Assembly: GCA_035763125.1 (NCBI GenBank)
Contig: DASUBU010000070.1
Location: 1-7,372 of the forward strand
DNA: 7,372 bases
Origin: SMAG-U1939 sp035763125
Lineage (GTDB): Bacteria; Chloroflexota; Ktedonobacteria; Ktedonobacterales; JADMIN01
Direction of reading: 5' to 3'
Within the stretch, counting starts at the first letter, position 1. Each line of letters opens with the position of its first letter. The position numbers were made by a program, and so were the translations under genes. This document shows positions 1 to 5,634 of the stretch, piece by piece. Below the pieces are notes generated by a model. The model made no database searches and was not told the DNA's origin. It worked only from the letters and a program-made list of their open reading frames with translations.

Positions 1-815
1 CGCGCGTCGAGCAGGCTGTTGAGGATGCCCTCGCGGTCGCGTAGTGGCGCGCCGCTGCCCTCACGCCGCCAGGCTAGCAGCTCGGCGGCAATCGAGAGCG
101 CGATCTCGTCGGGCGTCTCGGCGCCCAGGTCGAGGCCGATCGGCGCATGGACACGGGCGACCTGTTCCGTGGGGACGCCGGCCTTGAGCAGCGCGCGAAA
201 GATGTTGCGGACCTTGCTGGGGCTGCCGATCATGCCGATGTAGCCGGCGGGAGTCTCCAGCGCGGCGCGCAGGGCGTCCTGGTCGGAGCGGTGGCCGCGC
301 GTGACGATCACCACGGCCGAGGCGGCGTCGGGCTGCGCGGCGGCCAGCAGCGCGGGCAGCTCGCCAACCTGTATGGCGACAGTCTCCGGCAGTCGCGCCT
401 CACGCGTGAACTCGGAACGGTCGTCTATCAGCGTGACGCGCCAGCCTAGCGGCAGGGCCAGGCGCGCAAGGGCCTGCGCGACGTAGCCGGAGCCCAGCAC
501 CAGCAGGCGCGGCTCCGGGCGCAGCGGCTCGACGAAGACTTCGAGGGTGGCGCCGCAGCTGCCGACGCTCTCGCCCAGGTCAGGATCGAGGTGATAGGTG
601 AGGAGGCGGGTCTCGCCGGAGGCCAGCGCCGCCAGCGCGTCGTCACGGGCGCGGGTGTCAGTGGTGGCGCCGCCCAGCGTGCCGCCGAGGCGGCCGTCGG
701 CATGCACCAGCAGCCGCGTGCCGGGCGCGCAGGGCGCCGCGCCGTTGACGCGCACGACGGTGACGAGGGCGAGTGGCTTGCCGCGGCCAAGGGCAGACGC
801 GATATCAGCAAACAT
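1..815 (-). CDS. XdhC/CoxI family molybdoenzyme maturation protein (3' end cut by window edge)
   Basis: The open frame runs off position 1 without a stop and shows 271 residues. The N-terminal XdhC/CoxI domain covers about residues 14-100 and ends in the family signature SCG (86-88) followed by VFVEP (93-97). A Rossmann-like XdhC_C domain follows: GSGYVAQAL (108-116), the acidic end of strand 2 at DD (131-132), TRGH (172-175), GYIGMIGS (191-198) and the hallmark run GAETPDEIALSIAAE (231-245). Members of the family help load sulfurated molybdenum cofactor into xanthine dehydrogenase or CO dehydrogenase-type enzymes in the cytoplasm. The start at 815 is set by an AGGAGG five bases upstream. The length is near the family norm, so the gene probably ends just outside. 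No molybdoenzyme subunit lies in view, so the client is unknown. The family call is firm; the exact partner is not. Confidence 0.93.
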   Translation of the reverse strand, partial: MFADIASALGRGKPLALVTVVRVNGAAPCAPGTRLLVHADGRLGGTLGGATTDTRARDDALAALASGETRLLTYHLDPDLGESVGSCGATLEVFVEPLRPEPRLLVLGSGYVAQALARLALPLGWRVTLIDDRSEFTREARLPETVAIQVGELPALLAAAQPDAASAVVIVTRGHRSDQDALRAALETPAGYIGMIGSPSKVRNIFRALLKAGVPTEQVARVHAPIGLDLGAETPDEIALSIAAELLAWRREGSGAPLRDREGILNSLLDA

Positions 816-820
816 GGACG

Positions 821-826
821 CCTCCT
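821..826 (-). promoter_or_regulatory. Shine-Dalgarno of the XdhC-family gene
   Basis: On the minus strand this reads AGGAGG, five bases before the ATG at 815. It fixes the start of the XdhC-family gene and rules out the out-of-frame TTG start at 811. Confidence 0.85.
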
Positions 827-1035
827 GGGAAGCTATGATAGGCAGAGATAGCACGTGCGCCACTACCCTAATTGAAGCACAGCGCGCCCCGCGCTGCCAA
901 TCCAATCCGCACTGCGCCTAGCGCTGGTGCATCCTCCTGGGCGGGGCCCGCTTGGCCTGTGGATCCGCCTTGGCTCGCTCTGCCCGAACGCGACCAAAGT
1001 GTGACGCATGTCCAACTCAACCGGGGGAGATGCGT

Positions 1036-1041
1036 TATACT
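1036..1041 (+). promoter_or_regulatory. Possible -10 box for the lipoprotein gene
   Basis: TATACT is one base from the TATAAT consensus and lies about 70 bp before the chosen lipoprotein start. No convincing -35 hexamer lies 16-18 bp upstream, so this is weak. If real, transcription would begin near 1048, which would exclude the longer start at 1008. Confidence 0.3.
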
Positions 1042-1109
1042 GGTGTGCGCCCATCACGAGATGGGCGGCATGGCGGGATGCGGTGGCGCGGAGCGAATGG
1101 GAGCGACGG

Positions 1110-1793
1110 ATGCGCGACGGACTCGAACGGGGATGGGGACACGGCTGGTCAGGTGGGTACCTGCCGAAAGACCTGCGACACGCGGGCACGCGCGGCTGGT
1201 GGCGCGGGCTGCTGGCGAGCGTGGCGCTGCTGGCCGTGCTGGCGATGACGCTGGCCGGCTGCAGTGGATCGTCGTCGAAGACTACCAGCGCGAATCCCGG
1301 GCTGACGACGCTCTCCTGGTGTGACCGGCCATATCTGAATTTCGTAGACGCCAGCTCGTCGGCCCAGACGCCGATCAACGACTGGACGCAGGTGAAGAGC
1401 CAGCTCGGCTTCACGCTCTACCTGCCGCCGTCGCTACCCAAAGGCTCGTGCCTGGCGCTGGCGGGCGGCTCGATCCACGATCCGATCTACGGCGCGCACG
1501 TCAGCCTGACGTGGGACGTCGCCCCCGATATGCAGCCGCTGAGCTTCTCGGAGGCGCCCAAGCGCGGCGCCGATGCACAGCCGCAGTGCCAGGCGAGCGC
1601 ACAGGATGCGAAGGTCGCCGTTTGCCTGGGCACGATCGCCAATACCAGCATTACGGTGGTCGCGCGCAAGGCGCCAGCCGACCTGCAAGCGATCTACGCG
1701 ACACTCAAGCCCAATGTCGAATGGCTGCCGTCGAATACGCAGCAGAGCCAGACGACACCCACCACGACATCTACCGGGACGCCCACGGCCTGA
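1110..1793 (+). CDS. Exported lipoprotein of unknown function
   Basis: The protein has 227 residues from the chosen start. A basic and Trp/Gly-rich N-terminus is followed by a hydrophobic segment (about residues 34-47) that ends in the lipobox LAGC, with Cys51 as the expected lipidation site. It should therefore be anchored to the outer face of the cytoplasmic membrane. A short Ser/Thr linker leads into a globular domain (about 66-207) containing Cys71, Cys114, Cys160 and Cys172, enough for two disulfides, and a Thr/Ser/Pro-rich tail (about 208-227). The segment LGFTLYLPPSLPKG (about 99-112) recalls DUF4367-like predicted lipoproteins, but only loosely. I chose 1110 because a GGAG lies six bases upstream. 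The in-frame ATG at 1008 and GTG at 1083 would give unusually long pre-signal extensions and lack a clear ribosome binding site. The function is not recognised. Confidence 0.8.
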   Translation: MRDGLERGWGHGWSGGYLPKDLRHAGTRGWWRGLLASVALLAVLAMTLAGCSGSSSKTTSANPGLTTLSWCDRPYLNFVDASSSAQTPINDWTQVKSQLGFTLYLPPSLPKGSCLALAGGSIHDPIYGAHVSLTWDVAPDMQPLSFSEAPKRGADAQPQCQASAQDAKVAVCLGTIANTSITVVARKAPADLQAIYATLKPNVEWLPSNTQQSQTTPTTTSTGTPTA

Positions 1794-1821
1794 GCGCGCC
1801 GGGCGTCTCACACGCGCTCGC

Positions 1822-1850
1822 TTGCGTACGCCTGTCTGATGTGGTATATG
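1822..1850 (+). promoter_or_regulatory. Putative promoter of the serine hydrolase gene
   Basis: TTGCGT (1822-1827), a 17-bp spacer and TATATG (1845-1850) form a sigma-70-like pair. A TGG just before the -10 gives an extended -10 element. Each hexamer is only a moderate match, but the placement, 63 bp before the ATG in the gap after the lipoprotein stop, is sensible. Confidence 0.4.
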
Positions 1851-1859
1851 TTGGCAGCA

Positions 1860-1884
1860 CCCCGGCGGGATCTTCCCGCTGGGG
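1860..1884 (+). terminator. Strong stem-loop in the leader of the serine hydrolase gene
   Basis: Arms 1860-1870 (CCCCGGCGGGA) and 1874-1884 (TCCCGCTGGGG) pair over 11 bp with a single G-U wobble and a three-base TCT loop. The following bases (CTTCTCATTGCTT) are pyrimidine-rich but not a true U-tract. It could terminate lipoprotein transcription. Because it sits between the putative promoter and the ribosome binding site, it could also be a leader or attenuator hairpin. The structure is certain as sequence; the role is not. Confidence 0.5.
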
Positions 1885-1912
1885 CTTCTCATTGCTTGGA
1901 AAGGAGACCGCC

Positions 1913-3319
1913 ATGGAGCCGCAGTCCTCGCATCCTGCCGCAAAGACGCATTCTGCCGTCCATCTCGACTTCGAGCTGCTGCACGAGCAGATCGTCGCCG
2001 CGATGCAGCGCCTACACGTTCCCGGCGTCGCCCTTGGCATCCTGCACGAGGGGAAGCAGCATACCGCCGGCTTCGGCGTCACCAACGCCAATTACCCGTC
2101 GCCTGTCTCGTCCGACACGCTCTTCCAGATCGGCTCGATTACCAAAACGCTGACCGCGACGGCCATCATGCGGCTGGTGGAGGCGGGCACGCTCGACCTG
2201 GATACGCCAGTACGCACCTACGTGCCCGACCTCGCGCTGGCCGATGAGTCAGTCGCGGAGGGAGTCTCACTCCGCCATCTGTTGACGCATACCGCCGGGT
2301 GGGAGGGCGACTTTGCCCTGCTGCTCAACACTGGCCGCGGTGACGACGCGCTCGCGCGATTCATCGCCATGCTGCCGCAGGCGCAGCAGCTGACTCCGCT
2401 CGGCATGGTCTGGTCCTACAACAACGCCGGCTTCTACCTGGCCGGTCGCGTGCTCGAGGCAGTGACCGGCAAGCCCTACGAGACGGCGGCCACCGAGCTC
2501 GTGCTGGACCCGCTCGGCATGTCACACTCGCACTTCTTCCCCGAGCAGGTGATGCTCAACAGCTTCGCGGTCGGCCATAACGCGAGCGCCGAGGCAGTTG
2601 AGGTCGCGCGCCCCTGGCCCATCCCGCGCAACGCCAATGCCGCCGGCGGGATCACCGCGACGGCTGGCGATCTGCTGCGCTACGCGCGCTTCCACATGAG
2701 CGCCGGGACCGCGGCGGACGGGACGCACGTCCTCTCGCGCGCCTCACTGAACCTCATGCAGACCCCCCAGGTCGAGGCAGGGGCCCGGCGCAGCGTCGGG
2801 CTATCCTGGTTCATAGAGGACTGGAACGGCGTACGCGTGCTGGGGCACGACGGCGGAACCATCGGGCAGGTTGCGAGGCTGCGATTCGTCCCCGCGCGCA
2901 ACTTTGCGCTGGCGATCCTCACCAACGCCGACCGTGGCGGCGATCTCATGCTGGAGGTGACACGCTGGGTGCTGCGACACTATCTGGGCGTGACCGAGCC
3001 TGAGCGTATCCATCAGCCACGCACACCAGAGCAGCTTGCCGGCTACGCCGGACACTACGTCGCCACCCTCACCCTCGCCGACCTCACTCTGCGGGATGGC
3101 GTGCTGGTTCTGGAGACGCGCGACAGCGACCGAATACGCGAGCTGATCGAGAATCCGCCGCCGCCCCCGCCGCCATCGCCCGTCGCTTTTTATGGCGAAG
3201 ACATCATCATTGCGACAGAAGGGCCGCTGAAGGATATGACCGCAGAGTTCCTGCGCAACCCCGATGGCGGCATCGCCTGGCTGCGGCTCGGCGGCCGGCT
3301 GTACCGCCGCGAAGCGTGA
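1913..3319 (+). CDS. Serine beta-lactamase-like hydrolase (class C / peptidase S12 fold) with C-terminal domain
   Basis: This is a 468-residue serine hydrolase of the beta-lactamase/penicillin-binding-protein superfamily. The nucleophile motif is S75-I-T-K78, the second motif is Y169-N-N171 (YxN), and the KTG position is taken by H312-D-G-G315 within GHDGGTIG. The catalytic domain spans about residues 18-360. The segments RHLLTHTAGW (121-130) and LDPLGMSHSHFF (198-209) are typical of the family. A C-terminal beta-rich domain (about 372-466), like those found on many S12-type esterases and peptidases, contains a run of seven prolines (415-421) in a loop. There is no signal peptide, so the enzyme is probably cytoplasmic and more likely an esterase or peptidase than a resistance enzyme. 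AAGGAGA lies at 1901-1907, about six bases before this ATG. The frame stays open upstream, but that part overlaps the lipoprotein gene. The substrate cannot be read from sequence. Confidence 0.92.
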   Translation: MEPQSSHPAAKTHSAVHLDFELLHEQIVAAMQRLHVPGVALGILHEGKQHTAGFGVTNANYPSPVSSDTLFQIGSITKTLTATAIMRLVEAGTLDLDTPVRTYVPDLALADESVAEGVSLRHLLTHTAGWEGDFALLLNTGRGDDALARFIAMLPQAQQLTPLGMVWSYNNAGFYLAGRVLEAVTGKPYETAATELVLDPLGMSHSHFFPEQVMLNSFAVGHNASAEAVEVARPWPIPRNANAAGGITATAGDLLRYARFHMSAGTAADGTHVLSRASLNLMQTPQVEAGARRSVGLSWFIEDWNGVRVLGHDGGTIGQVARLRFVPARNFALAILTNADRGGDLMLEVTRWVLRHYLGVTEPERIHQPRTPEQLAGYAGHYVATLTLADLTLRDGVLVLETRDSDRIRELIENPPPPPPPSPVAFYGEDIIIATEGPLKDMTAEFLRNPDGGIAWLRLGGRLYRREA

Positions 3320-3401
3320 GGAGCGCATCCGCGTCGAGCGTGCGCAGCAGGCGGGTCTCCGCATCACCACACCGCGGGAGTTCCTGCGCCAACTTCAGCC
3401 C
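3312..3401 (+). pseudogene. Possible remnant of a PIN-domain protein C-terminus
   Basis: In the frame that enters from inside the serine hydrolase gene, the translation carries GLRITTPREFLRQL (about 3354-3395). That resembles the closing strand and helix of PIN-domain (VapC-like) proteins, which often end in a TPxEFL motif. No catalytic acidic residues, start codon or upstream half exist, and the frame continues to a stop at 3492-3494 without further resemblance. It may be a decayed gene end left by a deletion, or chance. The call rests on a short motif. Confidence 0.22.
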
Positions 3402-3629
3402 AACGAGCACGCGCGATCTCATCCCTTCCGCTTTCGCTGGTGTATCGCTCGTCATAACGTGAATCTGGCGCGGTTCGTGCTGCTTGCAGCGTAGCGCGTC
3501 ACCAGAGCACCGCGCGGCGTCTTCTTCCGCCTCACCGTCCGCTCGGTTCATGAGGGAACGAAAGCTGGTGGGCGCTGGTGAAGCACACACGAACGCGTCG
3601 CTGATTCCACGCTGCGAGGGAGGCCCGCC
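3320..3629 (+). other. Intergenic spacer between the serine hydrolase and HAD genes
   Basis: These 310 bp hold no convincing intact gene on either strand. The first third contains the possible PIN-tail remnant. No clear terminator follows the hydrolase stop, and no good promoter pair was found for the HAD genes, although a promoter is expected here. The last bases carry GAGGGAGG (3616-3623), the ribosome binding site of the first HAD gene. Confidence 0.5.
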
Positions 3630-4361
3630 ATGGCAATCGTTGGCGTCATGTTGGATGTCGGGGGGACGCTGGTCGCCAGCAACGATGCGCGCGCCCGTGC
3701 CTGGGTGGATGCGCTGGCCGAGGCTGGCCGCAGCGTCCCCTTCGAGCGCGTGCGCCCGCTGATCGGCATCGGCGGCGAGCGGCTGCTGCCTGCCATCGCA
3801 CGGGGGCTTTCCAGCCGCTCGGGTGAGGGCCGGCGCATCGTGCGGCGCGTGGGCGAGCTCTTCCTGGAGCGCTACGCGGCGGGATTGCGGCCGACCCCTG
3901 GCGCGCGTCAGCTTGTCGAGCGCATGCGTGACGACGGCTTGCGGCTGATTGTCGCCAGCGATGCCGAGCCGGCGGAGGTCGAGGCGCTGCTACGCGCGGC
4001 CGGCGTAGACGATCTGCTCTCCGAGCACTTCACCGCCGCCGACCTCGAGCGCTCCACGCCGCTGCTGGATCTCGCCGAGCTGGCACGCTGCCAGGTGGGC
4101 CTGCTCCCCGAGACCTGCGTGATGCTGGCAGATACTCCACACGACATCGAGGCCGCCGCGCGCGCCGGCATGCGCACCATCGCACTGCGCTGCGGCGGCT
4201 ACGGCGATCGCGACCTTGCCGGTGCGCTGCGTGTTTATGACGACCCCGCCGACCTGCTCGCGCGCTACGATACCTCGCCGCTCGCCAGGAGCGCCCCGCC
4301 CCTTATCCCGCCACGCCGGCGCGTGCCCCAGCCGGTTCCCGGCTGGACGGCGCGCTCCTGA
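3630..4361 (+). CDS. HAD-superfamily phosphatase paralogue with degenerate active site
   Basis: This 243-residue protein has the subfamily IA HAD fold and aligns without gaps over residues 1-219 with the next gene (about 57% identity by hand count). Motif I is LDVGGTL: the nucleophile Asp9 is kept, but the general acid/base Asp expected at 11 is Gly. Motif II is Ser110, a permitted residue. The motif III Lys is Thr143 (in RSTP). Motif IV keeps Asp168 and Asp172 but its Gly is Ala167. The cap segment RPLIGIGGERLLP (42-54) is conserved. Loss of both the acid and the Lys suggests an inactive or much altered enzyme, although some HAD proteins with DxGGT are known. The tail (about 220-243) is Pro/Arg-rich and unlike the paralogue's. 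GAGGGAGG lies six bases before the ATG. It is probably co-transcribed with the next gene. Confidence 0.88.
   Translation: MAIVGVMLDVGGTLVASNDARARAWVDALAEAGRSVPFERVRPLIGIGGERLLPAIARGLSSRSGEGRRIVRRVGELFLERYAAGLRPTPGARQLVERMRDDGLRLIVASDAEPAEVEALLRAAGVDDLLSEHFTAADLERSTPLLDLAELARCQVGLLPETCVMLADTPHDIEAAARAGMRTIALRCGGYGDRDLAGALRVYDDPADLLARYDTSPLARSAPPLIPPRRRVPQPVPGWTARS
4328..4346 (+). repeat. Perfect 8-bp stem-loop at the end of the first HAD gene
   Basis: CCAGCCGG (4328-4335), a three-base TTC loop and CCGGCTGG (4339-4346) pair perfectly. It lies within the last codons of the first HAD gene, 46 bp before the second gene's ATG, without a U-tract. It may be a processing or partial attenuation hairpin within the pair, or simply part of the Pro/Gly codons. 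Confidence 0.5.
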
Positions 4362-4376
4362 ATCGTATCCGCCTGC

Positions 4377-4390
4377 AAGGAGATATCTCC
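4377..4390 (+). promoter_or_regulatory. Palindromic ribosome binding site of the second HAD gene
   Basis: AAGGAG (4377-4382) lies ten bases before the ATG at 4393, a slightly long spacing. It overlaps a perfect 12-bp palindrome, GGAGATATCTCC (4379-4390), which in RNA could fold as a 4-bp stem with an ATAT loop and partly hide the ribosome binding site. It supports 4393 as the start rather than the in-frame ATG at 4216, which lies inside the first HAD gene. Confidence 0.6.
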
Positions 4391-4392
4391 AC

Positions 4393-5121
4393 ATGGGCAT
4401 TCACGGCGTCATCCTAGACGTGGACGGCACGCTGCTCGAAAGCAACGATGCCCACGCCCGCGCCTGGGCCGATGCCTTCGCCGAGTTCGGCGTGTCGGCG
4501 CCGTTCGCGCTGGTGCGCCCACTGATCGGCATGGGAGCCGACAAGCTGCTGCCTGCCGTTCGGCCTGACCTTTCGAAAGACGCAGGAGTGGGCAAGCAGA
4601 TTAGCCAGCGGGCGGGCGAGATCTTCCTCGCGCGCTACGTGCAAGGACTTGTGCCGACGCCCGGCGCACGCCGCCTGCTCGACCGCATGCGCACGGAAGG
4701 GCTGCGGCTGGTGGTCGCCACCAGCTCGAAGCAGGGCGAGCTGGATGTGCTGCTGCGTGCCGCCAACGTGGCCGACCTGGTTGACGGGGCGGTGACCGCC
4801 AGCGGCATCGAGCATTCCAAGCCGAACCCTTCGATTGTCGAGCAGGCGCTCGCCAGGCTCAATCTCCATCCAGCTTCCGCGCTTATGCTCGGCGACACGC
4901 CGTACGACATTGAAGCCGCGGCCACTGCGGGCGTCGGCACCATCGCGCTGCGTTGCGGCGGGCGTACTGATGCCGAGCTAGCTGGCGCCCTCGCCATCTA
5001 CGACCACCCCGCCGATCTGCTCGCCCATTACGATTCGTCGCCGCTCGCGGGGCGAGATGCGCCACGGGCAGACCTGGAGGAAGGCCGGGCCGCTCCGTTC
5101 GCCGATCCCTCGGATGCGTGA
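4393..5121 (+). CDS. HAD-superfamily (subfamily IA) phosphatase, intact active site
   Basis: This 242-residue protein is a beta-phosphoglucomutase/phosphoglycolate-phosphatase-type HAD hydrolase that should dephosphorylate a small metabolite in the cytoplasm through a phospho-aspartate. All four motifs are present: LDVDGTL with Asp9 (nucleophile) and Asp11 (acid/base), Thr110 in VVATSS, Lys143 in HSKPNP, and LGDTPYD with Asp168 and Asp172 for Mg2+. The helical cap lies between motifs I and II and includes RPLIGMGADKLLP (42-54). The last 24 residues are acidic and Ala-rich, differ from the paralogue's tail, and are encoded where the gene overlaps the convergent merR gene. The start follows from the AAGGAG at 4377-4382 and from exact collinearity with the upstream copy. 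The substrate is unknown; the HAD assignment is secure. Confidence 0.93.
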   Translation: MGIHGVILDVDGTLLESNDAHARAWADAFAEFGVSAPFALVRPLIGMGADKLLPAVRPDLSKDAGVGKQISQRAGEIFLARYVQGLVPTPGARRLLDRMRTEGLRLVVATSSKQGELDVLLRAANVADLVDGAVTASGIEHSKPNPSIVEQALARLNLHPASALMLGDTPYDIEAAATAGVGTIALRCGGRTDAELAGALAIYDHPADLLAHYDSSPLAGRDAPRADLEEGRAAPFADPSDA

Positions 5122-5462
5122 GACGTGGCGCCACCCATCAGCTCCGCCATCTGCCGCCGCAGCTCCTCCACCTCTCCGCGCAGCGCCGATAGCTCCTCGC
5201 GCAAGTGGAGCACCATCTTGATGCCGGCGGCGTTGATCCCATCGTCGGCCAACGCTGCCACTGCCGCAATCTGCTGCAGATCGTTGTCAGAGTAGCGGCG
5301 TGTATTGCCGGACGAGCGCCGGGGAGAGACCAAGCCACCCTCTTCCATGCGCCGTAGCTGCTGCGCCGGCAGGCCAGAAAGATCGGCTGCCACGGCTATT
5401 GAATACTTCGGCAGCTCCGGACCATCGAGTGTCCGCTTGGCTGTCGCACGTGTGCGCCGCAT
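5028..5462 (-). CDS. MerR-family regulator, HspR-like
   Basis: This 144-residue protein has a winged helix-turn-helix in residues 19-87: YSIAVAADLSGL (20-31), then QQLRRMEEGGLVSPRR (34-49), the wing GNTRRYS (52-58), and INAAGIKMVLHL (76-87), as in HspR repressors of heat-shock genes. HspR usually has Y-D-R/L before GLV; here it is MEEG. A Leu/Glu-rich coiled coil (about 85-108) for dimerisation follows, and then a low-complexity Ser/Ala/Arg tail (110-144). There is no C-terminal Cys ligand set for metal sensing. The start at 5462 is supported by AAAGGA at 5471-5476, eight bases upstream; the longer frame from the GTG at 5582 crosses the putative promoter. The gene follows hsp20 on the same strand, which supports a stress-repressor role. 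Its end overlaps the second HAD gene by 94 bp in opposite orientation. Confidence 0.87.
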   Translation of the reverse strand: MRRTRATAKRTLDGPELPKYSIAVAADLSGLPAQQLRRMEEGGLVSPRRSSGNTRRYSDNDLQQIAAVAALADDGINAAGIKMVLHLREELSALRGEVEELRRQMAELMGGATSHASEGSANGAARPSSRSARGASRPASGDES

Positions 5463-5519
5463 CGCGCCCGTCCTTTCTGGCGCGGGCTTGCACCGCGCAA
5501 GGCATCGTGAAGTGTTGCG

Positions 5520-5563
5520 GGCCGGGCGCCCACCGATTATGCCCACTCGGAGGACGCCCGGCC
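5520..5563 (-). promoter_or_regulatory. Inverted repeat flanking a -10 box upstream of merR (candidate operator)
   Basis: GGCCGGGCG (5520-5528) and CGCCCGGCC (5555-5563) form a perfect 9-bp inverted repeat around 26 bp. Inside, the minus strand reads CATAAT (5541-5536), five of six bases of a -10 box, about 75 bp before the merR ATG. Nested CCGA (5533-5536) and TCGG (5547-5550) add a smaller dyad overlapping it. No TTGACA-like -35 is seen, which would fit an activator- or repressor-dependent promoter. Autoregulation by the adjacent regulator is an inference; this is not the HspR HAIR consensus. Confidence 0.45.
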
Positions 5564-5590
5564 GTGAGGAAAGATAGACCACCCGCTCGT

Positions 5591-5616
5591 CTCAGCCGAC
5601 GCCGTTGTCGGCTGAG
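5591..5616 (-). terminator. Stem-loop after hsp20, likely terminator
   Basis: CTCAGCCGAC (5591-5600) and GTCGGCTGAG (5607-5616) pair perfectly over 10 bp with a six-base loop, starting 18 bp after the hsp20 stop codon. No U-tract follows on the minus strand, so it may stop transcription weakly or protect the 3' end. It separates hsp20 from the merR promoter region. Confidence 0.55.
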
Positions 5617-5634
5617 CAGTTGAGCAGCGCTGTG

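Larger units (their letters stand above)
816..1109. other. Divergent intergenic region between the XdhC-family and lipoprotein genes
   Basis: These 294 bp separate two divergently read genes and should hold both promoters. On the minus strand, TATCAT (835-840) matches five of six bases of a sigma-70 -10 box, but the hexamer 17 bases upstream (GTGGCG) is poor and the resulting leader would be very short. On the plus strand, TATACT (1036-1041) also matches five of six, again without a recognisable -35 box. Overlapping open frames here have no family features and lack good ribosome binding sites. Nothing else is visible. Confidence 0.5.

Noticed and set aside
863..1414. 183-residue minus-strand open frame across the divergent intergenic region
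   Set aside because: It is antisense to the lipoprotein, has Arg/Pro/Ser-rich composition, no domain and no convincing ribosome binding site.
1448..1912. Long in-frame upstream extension of the serine hydrolase frame
   Set aside because: It overlaps the lipoprotein gene in another frame, is Arg-rich with no family features, and the AAGGAGA before 1913 marks the real start.
3207..3590. 127-residue minus-strand open frame over the hydrolase-HAD spacer
   Set aside because: It partly overlaps the hydrolase gene antisense and shows no family motif or good start context.
5463..5582. Longer merR start at the GTG at 5582
   Set aside because: The added 40 residues have no MerR features and cross the putative promoter dyad; AAAGGA precedes the ATG at 5462.
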